Source: Leishmania mexicana MHOM/GT/2001/U1103
Taxonomy: Eukaryota; Euglenozoa; Kinetoplastea; Trypanosomatida; Trypanosomatidae
NCBI RefSeq assembly: GCF_000234665.1
Contig: NC_018310.1
Coordinates: 186,001 to 250,000 of the forward strand
Reading direction: 5' to 3'
DNA: 64,000 nt
Positions 40,101 through 48,870 of this stretch are shown piece by piece. The position numbers and the translations under genes are program-made. Position 1 is the first letter of the stretch. Every line of letters begins with the position of its first letter. The notes below the pieces were generated by a model. That model was not told where the DNA came from. It was given only the letters and a program-made list of their open reading frames with translations, and made no database searches.

Positions 40101-43100
40101 CGAGGAAGCGGAGGGCACGCATCGGCGCCTGCAAGGCGGCGGCCCGCACCGGCGTCAGCCGGGCGAGCCAGCGGCGAGTGCGAGCCCGGGCGGCAGCGGG
40201 GCACATACGGGCATCTACCGTGACCCCAACAGCACGCCGTTCTCCGTTGCATCGGAGGATGTCACCGGTGTGGTCCCCAGCGCCGTCGGGGACAGCAGAA
40301 ACTTGGCACTCAAGGAACCACCGCCGCCGCCACATCGCAGTGCCAAACGCACCAGCGGCGGCGGCAGCGGTGGGAGGAGAGCCATACAGGATGGCGGCAC
40401 GTCTCCCGTCAAATCGCGGCCACGCCATGCAGCGAAGTCGTCCACAGCAAGCGCGCCGCTGAAGGGGAGCAGGGGCAGGCATACTGGTTCCCGTCACGGC
40501 CGCCGAGGTGGCGCCAGCGCCTCTACCCCGGTCCACAGCCCGCCACTCGTGCCATTGGATGTAGGGGTGGACCTGGCGAAGGAGCCGCGCAGCTCTGGGC
40601 ACATGGAGGAGATCAGCGGTAGCACGTCGTCTCCTGCTTCGCCTTGCGGTGGCGGTAGCGGAGGGTCGGGTCGCACCGCTGCCGCCACCTTTGCCACGAC
40701 GTCTTCCTTGAACGCCAGGACATCATTAGTGGCGGCGGGATCTGTACCGGCGATGTCCACCCCTCGCCCGCACGCCACGGGTGCCAGCGCCTCTGCCCTC
40801 GATGTGGCAACGCCGCAAACGGAGTTGCACTCTTCTCCGCGACGCTACGACACCGCTGCGGCCTTCGGCGAAGGCGAGGAAAGCGGCCGTGGTGGCGGAG
40901 CGGGCGAGGACGCCACCGCTGCGGGAGGCGTTGCCAGCCGCTTGGCGACCTCGCCGCGATTACAGGGCAGTCTCTTGCTGAGTCCGTCTTTGGCCGCAGC
41001 GGAGGTGGTGGAGCTGGAGGCCAGCCACAGCACCGAGTCGCGCCAACAGCGGCTGCAGCATCGTAGCAGTCCAAATATCATATCCGGTGCAGGCTGTGGC
41101 AGCGGTGCAACCTCAGCCAAGCGCGATGCGTCGCCGCGGCGTCGCTCCAGCGCCGTGTACAGGCGGGAGAGCTCGCTCGACGTACTGCAAAGCGCGCCGG
41201 TTGGCAGTGGCAGCTTCGGTGGCAACGGCGGACTCGTGCCAACGAGCAACAGCGCGTCACCGCCGGCGGGTGCGGGCGCGGGAGGCCATGGGACAGGCTC
41301 GCCATCGCCGCATCCAGCTCGGACTGGCAGCGGTAGCCTGAACGCCAACGCCGCCGCTGCGGCGCGGTCGACCGCGCCGCGGCGGCCCGGCGAGGGCGCC
41401 GTCTGGGCAGTCCTGGTTTCACGCGATGAGGCGACGATTCCGTCGTGCCGCATCAGCGTCAACCTCGGGGACGAATTTCGGCTTGGCCGCAGCAGCAAGT
41501 GCACGGCTGTCGTGTCGGACAGCTTTGTGAGCAGCACGCAGTTCTCCATTGTGCGAACCGTGTCAGCGTCGACAACGGCGCAGGACTTGCAGTCTCCCGG
41601 CAGCGGCCGCAGCGAGCGAGGCGCGCGTCGAAACAAAGCCTTCACGGTCACTCTGTACGACCGCAGCGCCAACGGCACGTACGTCAACGTGAAGAAGCTC
41701 GGCAAGGACAAGAGCTGTGTGCTGCGCGACAAGGCCCTCATCACGTTCCGCCTCAGCACCTCGCAGTTCTTCTTGGGCTTTGTTTTTATGCTGACGGACG
41801 AGCATGGGGTGCCGCTGGACGACCGCACGGGCATGGGGGGTGGCAGTGGACTGCGCAGTCTGCTGGACGCACGGCTCTCACCGCAACCGCAGACAGGGCG
41901 GCGAACCAACGCCTCGTCGACCGGCGGTGGCGGCAAGGAGAGCAGCAGCAGCCAGAACACGGTCGTGGCCTCACCCACCGCCCCTTCCGCTAGCGCCGCC
42001 CGCCGCAACACCCCCCGCGCGCTCTCCACCCCGGACAACTCGAGCTTCGCGAGCGGCACCCCGAACGGCTCGCGGCGCGCCGGCGGCGGGGCCCCGCGCA
42101 GCGGCCGCCACGCTCATCGCGAGACCATCGAGTGGAAGATTGGCGAGGAGATGCTCGGCAAGGGCGGCAACGCAGAGGTGTACCTTGGCATCAACTTGAC
42201 GAACGGCCAGCTGATCGCGGTGAAGCGGGTGCGGCTGCCAACATTTGCGCACGGCAGCGACGCCGAGCAGGACCCGGAGGCGAGGGCGATCCTGCAGCAG
42301 TACCGCTCTCTACAGGAGGAGATCAGCGTCTTGTCCAAGGCGACGCACCCGAATATCGTGCAGTACTACGGCTCCTCGCAAAACAGTGCGTACTTCAACA
42401 TTCTGCTGGAGTTCGTGCCAGGCGGATCGCTGCGGCACCTGCTCGACAACTTCGGCGCCCTCAGCCCTGGGGTCATCCTCTCCTACGTGCATCAGGCTCT
42501 CGAGGGGCTGGCGTATCTGCACCGGCACAACATCGTCCACAGCGACTTCAAGGCGGCGAACATCCTCATCACAGAGAAGGGCAAGGTGAAGCTGACCGAC
42601 TTTGGCACTGCGCGGCTGCTGAACCGGCCGCATGCAACAGCCGCCCGCGGCGGTGGGGAGGCGCAAAGCGTGACCTCGCGCACCGCCCCTGGGCAGCGCA
42701 AGGACGACGCTGTCTCTGTTGGCGGCGGAGGCACGTTGCAGATCGCCGGCACCCTGCGCTGGATGGATCCGGGCCTCTTCCATAACCCCCACTCGAGCGG
42801 CGCTGCCGACGTCACGGTTGCCGTCGCGGCGAAGGACTCGTCCGATAAGCTTGGCGGGCCTACGAAGGCAGGTGATATTTGGTCCGTTGGCTGCACGATG
42901 ATCGAGATGATGTCAGGCGAGGCGCCATGGTTCGAGTACGACTTTGAGAGCGAGGAGCAGATCGTGAACCTGCTCACCTACACAGCGGAGCCGCCGGAAA
43001 TACCCGAGTGCCCGGAGTGCCCAGACTTGGTGACCATCGCGCAAGCATGTCTCAAGATGGACCCAGCGCAGCGCCCCACATGCGAGGAGCTTCTCCGCAT

Positions 43101-43461
43101 TGTCGAGGAGGCGACGGCACGGCTGCAGGCGCAGTCGATGAGTCCGTCCGTGAGCCCGTCGCGCGAGGTGTCACAGCAGCAGCAGCCTGCAGCCCCGGGC
43201 TCTCTGCCAGGCGCCGGTACGGGTGTGCGGTCCAGCAGCACTCTGTTCTGTCCTCAAGTGGAAGCTGCCACGAGCAGCGCATCCGCATCCCTCACGGCCA
43301 ACCCGGTGGCCGTCTACGGCCCAGGGACGGACGACCGCCGCCGGGCAGAGCGTACCGGCCGCCCAAGGGACTCCACGCCGATTTCGGTTGCCGTTGGCGG
43401 CGATGGAGGCAGCTCCGCTCCGCTGTCTGCCCGCGACGCTGCCTCCTCCACGGCGCTCTAG
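34144..43461 (+). CDS. Giant membrane protein kinase with PAS and FHA domains
   Basis: A protein of 3105 residues. Five hydrophobic segments lie at about 202-220, 226-247, 328-347, 398-418 and 428-449. A PAS-like region is at about 870-940 (APYLVLDAALVIVDVGPSLC). A second begins at about 1087 (ALPLPVALVHPRTGEVLGWN), its last strands displaced to about 1453 by low-complexity sequence. An FHA domain spans about 2419-2558, with G2448-R2449-S2450-S2451 and N2510-G2511-T2512. The kinase domain, about 2663-2996, is STE11/MAPKKK-like: GKGGNAEVYLG loop, K2694, E2726, catalytic HSDFKAAN (D2801), D2819-FG. HRD is HSD, and the usual APE is DPG (2875-2877) after an insert of about 35 residues in the activation segment. 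It is probably a membrane-bound sensor kinase of a MAP-kinase-type pathway; the signal is unknown. First ATG of the frame after an AG at 34137. Confidence 0.93.
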   Translation: MQPPQLKPALAGTADVAPPAAFAGPSMTYDGSSGRCENLYSNPCSCEERDEDASSYSADYRVYQQRPGIMHAATQRRSSSLGQLSVVQVPTSVAPLSSPPQPAVARARSSHLPHVNGTSADRSVSVSLPPAYSDRFNAHVVGDCPEHHGTGSSWWCCGSSCATRTGEANGKVPAEGAGCSERFSSHRVGSALLSSTAEIAPGYLLGLIGVVTGLLLFLPWSSNPVHISLMVLSSVVGCVCGLLYWVLERRWHRRWQHGFYDASGAAAASCSAEGARDRHAESAAGSAAPRYHDHDADEEVSSVDVCCCAGCASNLLDRQHFRTVLPGVQLLLLGAFVLVSPQVMATWTAPMASTTGLGGGAILADSEAGHGGRYGATLYPVEAVWKTCLLHAWIGMRFSLPLLWSLLVGLVHMAVLLAQCQHAGPGTLLTLVVWMSVPLLCFAFAMCITRPRPAMVEGQQQHQLLRALAAGVGAPLLPFANSSRGRSRDAFEATYASVSYASPLTATPAAPAPAMQYSAHPSRRAVLPPPPVAAYSAASYAQMLSAESIGGSYLARLKVGGWGSLVRGGGGVSMAAARYPQANYGDRGTAVFSHYESDQRVISPQRPVRQRYNVAVRSPAPEFVDSAGVPPRDNLIGLATAHDTTLPPQHGQARDPSSPLYPPSSPPLALREARYESAHHPINTVGEVMYPATSAAAMLPSSGDGAHPSLSLPQASRQLAPPSRLSNVSSSSPSTMLVGNLGPAPQPRRRQLRKHAQQGTAGEVEEAGVFRDDAVDSDGAAAAIAPADLWHQETLQHRRAGSTTAKEQRVWSGVVSTAVAAKSMTAAASAADDEGCTNGVDAPHVPVHGSDDDGEEWDDELPIPAGASLEDACAPYLVLDAALVIVDVGPSLCRLLGTTVDAVLFRRLQDVLAWLDVVEQETAVRLVSAVAQPLRTAAAAERGEKRGAGAHSPREEKAKKGKDMRGHHDDNENRSALSGAAKQLEKPSEKGVRDNVAEGAPVRRITLRGHCPYYVKASGSTGAISAGRCSRRPPFALCFDVWAERLAAPALKAGGSWRRRKSSAVGGGRQLATPFVIILRRPLLHGLCDALPLPVALVHPRTGEVLGWNHYAARLTGCTAYDMLGMPAYGSFVYEGFPGASPTTASQGGFSSTGRHLPPPPPQSPSVESASSAHRRQRSSNTAALSAATAVGTVPDGEVASNGFALPSAKSTLPTTAALLLSSHQTTSTAFSPLHDARLQRQHGGAGSPTFVDQASPPPHAAGLYGTFTVAASQQHRDTPLPGFFYVPCTCAAAAVAGVPLPAVGDNGEPAVTSASGGGGARPSSASSTGGGPHQISSFQPPWSLAGRGGTAAAAARHADRLPSQLTAASPSPFPFGVDGGGGGNTNITSGAVGGVRCPRPPPPPPLAAGLECGTDSDEAGLATAFETDGNKEAQGDGGEDVMAAPYCSSPAMVRGLLFRATLRPLRGVLCSEEGGVVENQLGGPLRRSASAVEGEHAGGRGAEGNPFLNPPPRAAREEESAAVEEEDAGEELALAREKNMQAYGNDKSASDESGGALLSELQQHHRHHRLDCTAAGARMRNSECEEDSGGDGESAMDDEDDTPFDEDDLPKAMAGTMHGGLTLAATLEQLFATKAMSCNFRLDKESVAGPRRSAASTVTTTATAASGALLSSELLPQYSLREALQQLAASESPLLLTFSEPPIYATACASAEALLQERRLRHRRVSSVSPDEHGYSGVLTHANNGGVAAAASGGGCTSVPESYLGTPPAPFLHQHLPQVPVLWGDGSASLQFVAAVKEAVDSYRESIEEDSSGYTDLLGLLSLSGGNGGCGPSSGYAARNSSSSLTPTSFGGAPDAAVTTAITADAARQLRLLKSLSDQLLQATAAYNRTRQSMSSTTWGLSGGGVAARMSPSPSSPSLSLGLFAAPPVPDADAANERHRNTRRPGSATTPSPYKDHPAGGPFGVSAHQSPFQPPPPPPQLAFTGEEAEGTHRRLQGGGPHRRQPGEPAASASPGGSGAHTGIYRDPNSTPFSVASEDVTGVVPSAVGDSRNLALKEPPPPPHRSAKRTSGGGSGGRRAIQDGGTSPVKSRPRHAAKSSTASAPLKGSRGRHTGSRHGRRGGASASTPVHSPPLVPLDVGVDLAKEPRSSGHMEEISGSTSSPASPCGGGSGGSGRTAAATFATTSSLNARTSLVAAGSVPAMSTPRPHATGASASALDVATPQTELHSSPRRYDTAAAFGEGEESGRGGGAGEDATAAGGVASRLATSPRLQGSLLLSPSLAAAEVVELEASHSTESRQQRLQHRSSPNIISGAGCGSGATSAKRDASPRRRSSAVYRRESSLDVLQSAPVGSGSFGGNGGLVPTSNSASPPAGAGAGGHGTGSPSPHPARTGSGSLNANAAAAARSTAPRRPGEGAVWAVLVSRDEATIPSCRISVNLGDEFRLGRSSKCTAVVSDSFVSSTQFSIVRTVSASTTAQDLQSPGSGRSERGARRNKAFTVTLYDRSANGTYVNVKKLGKDKSCVLRDKALITFRLSTSQFFLGFVFMLTDEHGVPLDDRTGMGGGSGLRSLLDARLSPQPQTGRRTNASSTGGGGKESSSSQNTVVASPTAPSASAARRNTPRALSTPDNSSFASGTPNGSRRAGGGAPRSGRHAHRETIEWKIGEEMLGKGGNAEVYLGINLTNGQLIAVKRVRLPTFAHGSDAEQDPEARAILQQYRSLQEEISVLSKATHPNIVQYYGSSQNSAYFNILLEFVPGGSLRHLLDNFGALSPGVILSYVHQALEGLAYLHRHNIVHSDFKAANILITEKGKVKLTDFGTARLLNRPHATAARGGGEAQSVTSRTAPGQRKDDAVSVGGGGTLQIAGTLRWMDPGLFHNPHSSGAADVTVAVAAKDSSDKLGGPTKAGDIWSVGCTMIEMMSGEAPWFEYDFESEEQIVNLLTYTAEPPEIPECPECPDLVTIAQACLKMDPAQRPTCEELLRIVEEATARLQAQSMSPSVSPSREVSQQQQPAAPGSLPGAGTGVRSSSTLFCPQVEAATSSASASLTANPVAVYGPGTDDRRRAERTGRPRDSTPISVAVGGDGGSSAPLSARDAASSTAL

Positions 43462-44400
43462 CGTCTCCTCGGACGGGAGAGGAAGAAGAAGAGTGGGGAC
43501 TGGGATAGGTGGTGATCGTGGTGTCTGTGCGTGTGTGTGTGTATAGGCTGTCCGCGGCACGCAATCGACGTGTGCGAGCATGGCGGCTGCCGGTGGCGTT
43601 CCTCCCTCTACGCCTGTGTTGCCGCCATCGTCTCCTCCAATTCTTTTGTACCTATCAACGCCTCTGTGCAGGCCGCTGCGTGCCTGTGTAGACATCCACG
43701 GAGCTTCGCCTATACGTTGTACATCCGGATGAAAAAGCGAGTAAGGCAGACGGGATGCATGTGCGACCGGCTACCCCATGCGCCGGCGGGTGTGCGTGTG
43801 TGTGCGTGGCAGGGGGCGCGGCAGGATGTATCGCAGGCAACACGTCTCATGGACGCGGCGACGGAGCTTCTGCTGCGCTTGGTGTCATGGTGTCTGCTGT
43901 GCAGGTGCTGCGAGAGCGACGAGGAGAGGGTGGGTGATGATGGTGGTACGGGGATGGGGACGGAGACGGGGGCGGGTGCGAAGTTGCTGAACGCACGACT
44001 ATGTGTGTCTGTGTGTGCTTGTGTGCACGGCTTTCGCTCGCTCTTGTTATCGTCAGCAGATAGATCCCCTCCGACTGAAGCCCTTGCCATACTCCTTCTC
44101 TCGCTCTCGCTCTCGCTCTCTCGCTTACACTTCTCCTCTCTCCACACCCTCCGCGCCTGGTGCAATGACAACCCCTCGGTGCGCACACACATGCATGCGT
44201 GTGCGCCTCTACGCGCGCATCTGTCGTTTGCGCCCCAACCCCGACGCCCACGCCTCTGCACCAACCACACGCGCTGCGCCATACGGACGTCGGTGCATCC
44301 GCAAGCAGCTCGCGTATTCGTCCGCTCATCAATTCTTTTATTCGTTGCCGCGCCTCTTCGGTCTCTTTTCACTGCTTCGGTACTTCGCCTCGGTGCGTGC

Positions 44401-44440
44401 GCGTGTGCGTGTGCGTGTGCGTGTGCGTGTGCGTGTGCGC
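44401..44440. repeat. GTGTGC hexamer microsatellite
   Basis: About six and a half consecutive units of GTGTGC, with related GTGCGT sequence just upstream, lie before the lanosterol synthase gene. Confidence 0.9.
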
Positions 44441-44494
44441 CGGGCAGTGTGGCGTGCCTTTCGGCTTAGGTGTATATATATATATAGATAGATA

Positions 44495-44548
44495 TCTGTC
44501 TCTGGTTGCTCTTCACCAGCCGTGTCCCTCTCTCGCTTGCCGTCGCAG
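44495..44548 (+). promoter_or_regulatory. Predicted spliced-leader acceptors for lanosterol synthase
   Basis: Two pyrimidine-rich tracts end in AG at 44519 and at 44548. No ATG lies between 44548 and 44610, which makes 44610 the start although the frame is open back to 44199. Confidence 0.55.
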
Positions 44549-44609
44549 GCCAGCCTGCCCACATCACACACACACACACGCACACGCACGAAGGACGAAC
44601 GAGAAGAGT

Positions 44610-47600
44610 ATGTACACCAACAACGGGCACTCCGCCTCGTCGAGGGCCGCCGTGCCGGGTTCGCCAGCCAGGCCACACAATACACGCGTGAATGGCCTCA
44701 CCACCAGCAGCGGCGGCAAACAGCGCGACCGACCACGAGGCCTCGTCACGAACGCCGTTGAATGTGTCCCGGACATCCTGCGCCACCTCTGCGCGCGCGT
44801 TGCGGCCATCACTCAGCCCTATGCGGCGGAGCACGCGCGCTTTGTTGAGTACCAGCGTACCCTGCCCGTGCGCACCGTCGTGCCGGCGCCGCCAAACACG
44901 CTGCGTGACTACATCCGGCGTCAGCTGTGGCGCATCGGCCGCACGTGTCTTCTCTTCTTCTTTTTTCTGTTCACGTGGCCGGTGTGGCTGACGCTGCATC
45001 TGCTCCTGAAGTTGCTCGACGTGCATCAGCGGCGGGTGTGGCTGCAGCATCACCGCGCCTGGGTGCACCCAAGCGTACCCCACGTCCGCGCCAATGTGCA
45101 CAAGCCGTCGAAGGAGTTCCCGCTGGACTCATGGCACCTGCGCTGCGAGGATGGGCGCCAGCGGTGGTACTTTGGCGAGCCGTTGCGCGACGGGGAGGAG
45201 CACAACGAGCTCGCCATGGCGCAGCTGTGCGGCTTGCACACCGTCGGCGACTATCACGCACTGCTCCGCCAGCGCGCCGCATCGGACCTGGGTGGCGGTG
45301 AAGAGGAGCAAGACAGCAGCAGCTGTGGCCTCAACGGCACCGGCGTCACCAACAGCCGCGTACCCTGGCTGCCCGACATCCTCGAGGAAAAATGCTCGAA
45401 GCGGTCCTTTGTGGAGCGCTACCACGTCGGCCTCATCCCCGCCTCGCCCCCGCGGCCGCGCACGACGTCGGAGGCGGCCATGGACGACGGCATCCGCTTC
45501 CTGGTCAAGCTGCAAGACCCCTTCTCAGGCCACTGGCCGAACAACTACAGCGGCTGCATGTTCCTCGTGGCCGGCTTCGTCATAACCAAGTACATCGTGG
45601 CGGGAGGTGAGACACACCGCATGTTCCCGCCGCACCCCGACCACCACCACGTCAGGCTGGACTCCAGCTGCACGAAGCAGCGTCGGAGCTGTGGCGACAA
45701 CCCGGAGCGTATCTTGGGTGTCCCCGCATCCGAATATGCCGGCGAGGTGGGCTGCCGGTGCGGCGAGGCCATGCGTCAGGAGCTGATTCGGTACATCCGG
45801 AATCACCAGAACATTGATGGCGGGTGGGGGCAGCACACGGAGGGCCACAGCACGATGATGGGAACGGTGTTGAACTACGTCAGCGTCCGGCTGCTGGGGG
45901 TGCCGGCGAGCGACCCGCAGGCGACGTGCGCGCGCAACTGGATCCTGGCCCACGGCAGCGCCACCAAAACGCCGATGTGGGGCCGCGTGTGGCTGAGCAT
46001 CCTGGGCGTGTACAGCTGGGACGGCGTGAGCCCGATCCCGCCAGAGATGATCTTGATGCCGGATTGGATTCCGTTCTCGCTGGGTAAGATGTGGTGCCAC
46101 AGCCGCGTCATCGCCATGCCCTTCTCATACTTCTACGGCCTGCGCTGGTCGGCGCCGGCGTTCCCGACGACGCTGGCGCTGCGCAAGGAGCTCTACACAG
46201 ACCCGTACGACGCCATCCCGTGGCGCAGCTTCCGCGGCGTGGCGTGCGAGCTGGACGTGTACACGCCGACCTCACCGCTGCTACGCGTCGCCATGGGCCT
46301 GTTCGATCTCTACGAGCGACACCCCATCCCGTTCCTGCGGCGGTACGCGCTGGAGGAGAATTGGCGGCACATCGCCTACGACGACGAGAGCACGAATTTT
46401 ATATGCCTTGGCCCCGTGAACAAGTGGCTCAACATGCTCGTCACGTGGCTGCGCGAGGGCGAGCACAGCGCCCGCTTCCAGGAGCACTGCCAGCGCGTGC
46501 AGGACTACTTCTACTTGGAGGAGACCGGCTTGTCCATGAGCGGGTACAACGGCTCACAGCTGTGGGACACGTCCTTTGCCGTGCAGGCGATCTGCGCGTG
46601 TCGCCGCGAGATGATGTTCCCGGCGGAGATGGAGCTGGCGCACCACTACATCGATGTTGCCCAGGTGCAGGAGGACCCGATGGCGGCGGCCGCCTTCTAC
46701 CGCCATCGCACGAAGGGCGCGTGGAACTTCTCTACGAGGGCGCAGGGGTGGCAGGTTTCGGACTGCACGGCGGAGGGGCTGCGTGTACTGCTGCTCCTGC
46801 CGCAGTACGAGTTTCCAGTGCGGCGCATCTTTGACGGCGTGGACGAGGTGCTGTCGCTGCGCAACAGCGGCTGTGGCGGCGATGGCGGGTGGGCGTCGTA
46901 TGAGCCGTCACGCGGCCCGGCCTACTGCGAGCTCTTGGACTGTGCGGAGCTCTTCAAGGACGTCATGGTCGACTACAGCTACGTCGAGTGCAGCAGCAGC
47001 TGCATCCACACGCTGTCACTTTTCCGAGAGCACTACCCGCACTACCGCCGCCGTGACGTGGACCGCGCCATCAGCGAGGGTATCGCGTACGTGCTGGGCC
47101 AGCAGCAGCCGGACGGTAGCTTCTACGGCAGCTGGGCCATCTGCTACACGTACGCGGCGTGGCTCGTCGCCGATGCGCTGCAGACGTCGAAGGAGCTGCC
47201 GAACATGGCCGTGCATCCGCACTGCGTGAAGCTCGTGGACCTCCTTCTCTCCCACCAAGCTGCCGACGGCGGCTGGAGCGAGGACGTCAGCGCATCGGCG
47301 CGGCAGACGTGGGTGGACAGCCCGGACGGAAGCCAAGTGGTGAACACGGCTTGGGCAGTCATGGCCATTATCTGCGCCGCGGGCAAGGCCGCGCACACGG
47401 AGCCGGCGCGGCTGCGCTACATCCGCACCGCCGTGGACCGTGGGGTGCAGCTCATCATGTCCCGCCAGCTTGCGAGCGGTGATTGGCCGCAGGAGCGCAT
47501 CAGCGGCGTCTTTAACGGCAACAACCCGATCCACTACCCCGGCTATAAAAACAGCATGACTGTGTGGGCGCTCGGAAAGTACAACGCCTGGAAGCGTGAG

Positions 47601-47618
47601 TATGTGGTGGCTGAGTAG
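44610..47618 (+). CDS. LSS: Lanosterol synthase (2,3-oxidosqualene cyclase)
   Basis: A protein of 1002 residues that cyclises 2,3-oxidosqualene to lanosterol, the first cyclic step of the ergosterol pathway. The catalytic motif is D718-CTAE in AQGWQVSDCTAEGL. QW-type repeats are visible (QDPFSGHWPNNYSG, QQQPDGSFYGSWA, HQAADGGWSED), as are MSGYNGSQLWDT and ICLGPVNKWLNML. The three product-specificity positions read Y646, Q712 and V716, a mix of cycloartenol-synthase and lanosterol-synthase types; I recall this Tyr/Gln/Val set from other trypanosomatids. The usual length is about 730. The excess is an N-terminal extension with a strongly hydrophobic stretch (LLFFFFLFTWPVWLTLHLLL, about 114-133), likely a membrane contact, plus loops near residues 230-250 and 340-375. 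The open frame runs back to 44199, but that part is CA/GT repeat, so the start is 44610. Confidence 0.96.
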   Translation: MYTNNGHSASSRAAVPGSPARPHNTRVNGLTTSSGGKQRDRPRGLVTNAVECVPDILRHLCARVAAITQPYAAEHARFVEYQRTLPVRTVVPAPPNTLRDYIRRQLWRIGRTCLLFFFFLFTWPVWLTLHLLLKLLDVHQRRVWLQHHRAWVHPSVPHVRANVHKPSKEFPLDSWHLRCEDGRQRWYFGEPLRDGEEHNELAMAQLCGLHTVGDYHALLRQRAASDLGGGEEEQDSSSCGLNGTGVTNSRVPWLPDILEEKCSKRSFVERYHVGLIPASPPRPRTTSEAAMDDGIRFLVKLQDPFSGHWPNNYSGCMFLVAGFVITKYIVAGGETHRMFPPHPDHHHVRLDSSCTKQRRSCGDNPERILGVPASEYAGEVGCRCGEAMRQELIRYIRNHQNIDGGWGQHTEGHSTMMGTVLNYVSVRLLGVPASDPQATCARNWILAHGSATKTPMWGRVWLSILGVYSWDGVSPIPPEMILMPDWIPFSLGKMWCHSRVIAMPFSYFYGLRWSAPAFPTTLALRKELYTDPYDAIPWRSFRGVACELDVYTPTSPLLRVAMGLFDLYERHPIPFLRRYALEENWRHIAYDDESTNFICLGPVNKWLNMLVTWLREGEHSARFQEHCQRVQDYFYLEETGLSMSGYNGSQLWDTSFAVQAICACRREMMFPAEMELAHHYIDVAQVQEDPMAAAAFYRHRTKGAWNFSTRAQGWQVSDCTAEGLRVLLLLPQYEFPVRRIFDGVDEVLSLRNSGCGGDGGWASYEPSRGPAYCELLDCAELFKDVMVDYSYVECSSSCIHTLSLFREHYPHYRRRDVDRAISEGIAYVLGQQQPDGSFYGSWAICYTYAAWLVADALQTSKELPNMAVHPHCVKLVDLLLSHQAADGGWSEDVSASARQTWVDSPDGSQVVNTAWAVMAIICAAGKAAHTEPARLRYIRTAVDRGVQLIMSRQLASGDWPQERISGVFNGNNPIHYPGYKNSMTVWALGKYNAWKREYVVAE

Positions 47619-48465
47619 TGGTGGACGCTGGCGGGTTGATGCGCGCAAGTGCGCGTGCGTGTGTGTGTGTGTACGCGTGTATGCAGGCAACGCAGCCGTT
47701 GATGGCACTGTCGGCGGACGCCATCCTCATCGTCTCTCACCGACACACTGCGGAAACACATGAAAGGGGTAGGGGAGGGGGAAGAGAGGGGAGGCGAGGC
47801 GGGACGGCGCCGCACAGCCTACACCCTGCAGGGCGACAACATGAGCTGTACATATATATATATGTATTTATACAAGCGGGCCTCCTCCTCTACAGACGCA
47901 GCCCAGCATCAAGCGCGCAGAACAGCGCCTGCCTGCTGGCGTGCGTGCGTGCGTCTCTCGTGTCGTGCCTCCTGCTGTTTGGTGCCCGGAAGATGCGGGG
48001 GGGGTGTTGGGTGAGTGGGTGGGTGGGGAGGGCGAGCGCACACGAGGAATGGCGAACAGTAGGAGCAGCAAAGCAGCGAGAGCAGCTGAAGATGAGCAGT
48101 GGGCTTCGATAGTGACGCTGGCGATCCTCATGGCCATCTCTGGCCTCCCACCTCCCTTCCTCCTCCTCTCGCACACAGCTCAGCTCGTGTGAGCCTCGTG
48201 CACGCTTCCGCTGCACGCAGTGAGGTGCCTCTATCTCTCAGACTCGCTCTGCGCGGGTGAGTACCAACGGCGAACACCTCTTCGGCAGTAAACGTGGGGC
48301 GTGTCCTTGTGCTCGCGTGGTGGCAGCGCGCGCGTGTGTGTGTGCCCCTGCCGGTCTCACGTCCCACTCTACCCGGGCTGAAACGGGCCTTCCGCCTTCA
48401 TCATGCCTGCACGCACACACGCCCCTCAGTGCGTGGTGTCTCTGGGTCCAGTACAGCCCTGCTCT

Positions 48466-48870
48466 CTCTGCCTGCGGAGGAGGCCGAAACAGCCCCTCCC
48501 CTCTCCCCTCCTGTGCCTGCCAAATGGCGAACCCGCCTCTGGTGGGTGACAGGGTCAAGTGTGTGTCACGTGGGCGGAGGTCAGCGCGACGCATCGCTGC
48601 TGATGTCGGCGGTGGGGGGCCTGGATGAGGTTGCGTCGGAGCGGCCTGCGACCGTGCACACGCCTGCACCGTCTATGCGATGGGCGCAGTGCCGGCGTGG
48701 CTCGAACGCACCCCGCACGGCCCTCACACTGGGCACTGGGGGGGGGGCAGCCTGAGTGCCACCCCCTGAAGGGGATGCACCAGGGGTGGCGACCGGCGCG
48801 ATGGGGGAGCGGCTGTGGCAGGGGCCTGGTGGTGGTGGCGGCGTGGCGTTGGACTCGTGTTGCATGGTGG
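48466..48870. repeat. Dispersed intergenic repeat, copy B
   Basis: A 405-bp direct repeat of 26932-27334, same orientation, about 21.5 kb away and about 99% identical. Differences are T to C near 48535, A to G near 48596, A to G near 48785, and two extra bases in the G run near 48740. Sequence on either side is unrelated to copy A. The host would be the lanosterol synthase 3'UTR or the following spacer. Confidence 0.95.

Larger units (their letters stand above)
43462..44609. other. Intergenic region with hexamer and TA repeats
   Basis: It holds about six GTGTGC units at 44401-44440, a TA tract at 44473-44486, and two pyrimidine/AG acceptors ending at 44519 and 44548 for the next gene. The frame 43531-44469 is CA/GT simple sequence, not a credible gene. 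Confidence 0.65.

Noticed and set aside
40845..42059. Minus-strand open frame of 404 codons inside the giant kinase gene
   Set aside because: It overlaps the FHA domain coding sequence and has no recognisable content of its own.
43531..44469. Plus-strand open frame of 312 codons before lanosterol synthase
   Set aside because: Cys/Arg/His-rich translation of GT/CA simple repeats; no codon bias, no domain.
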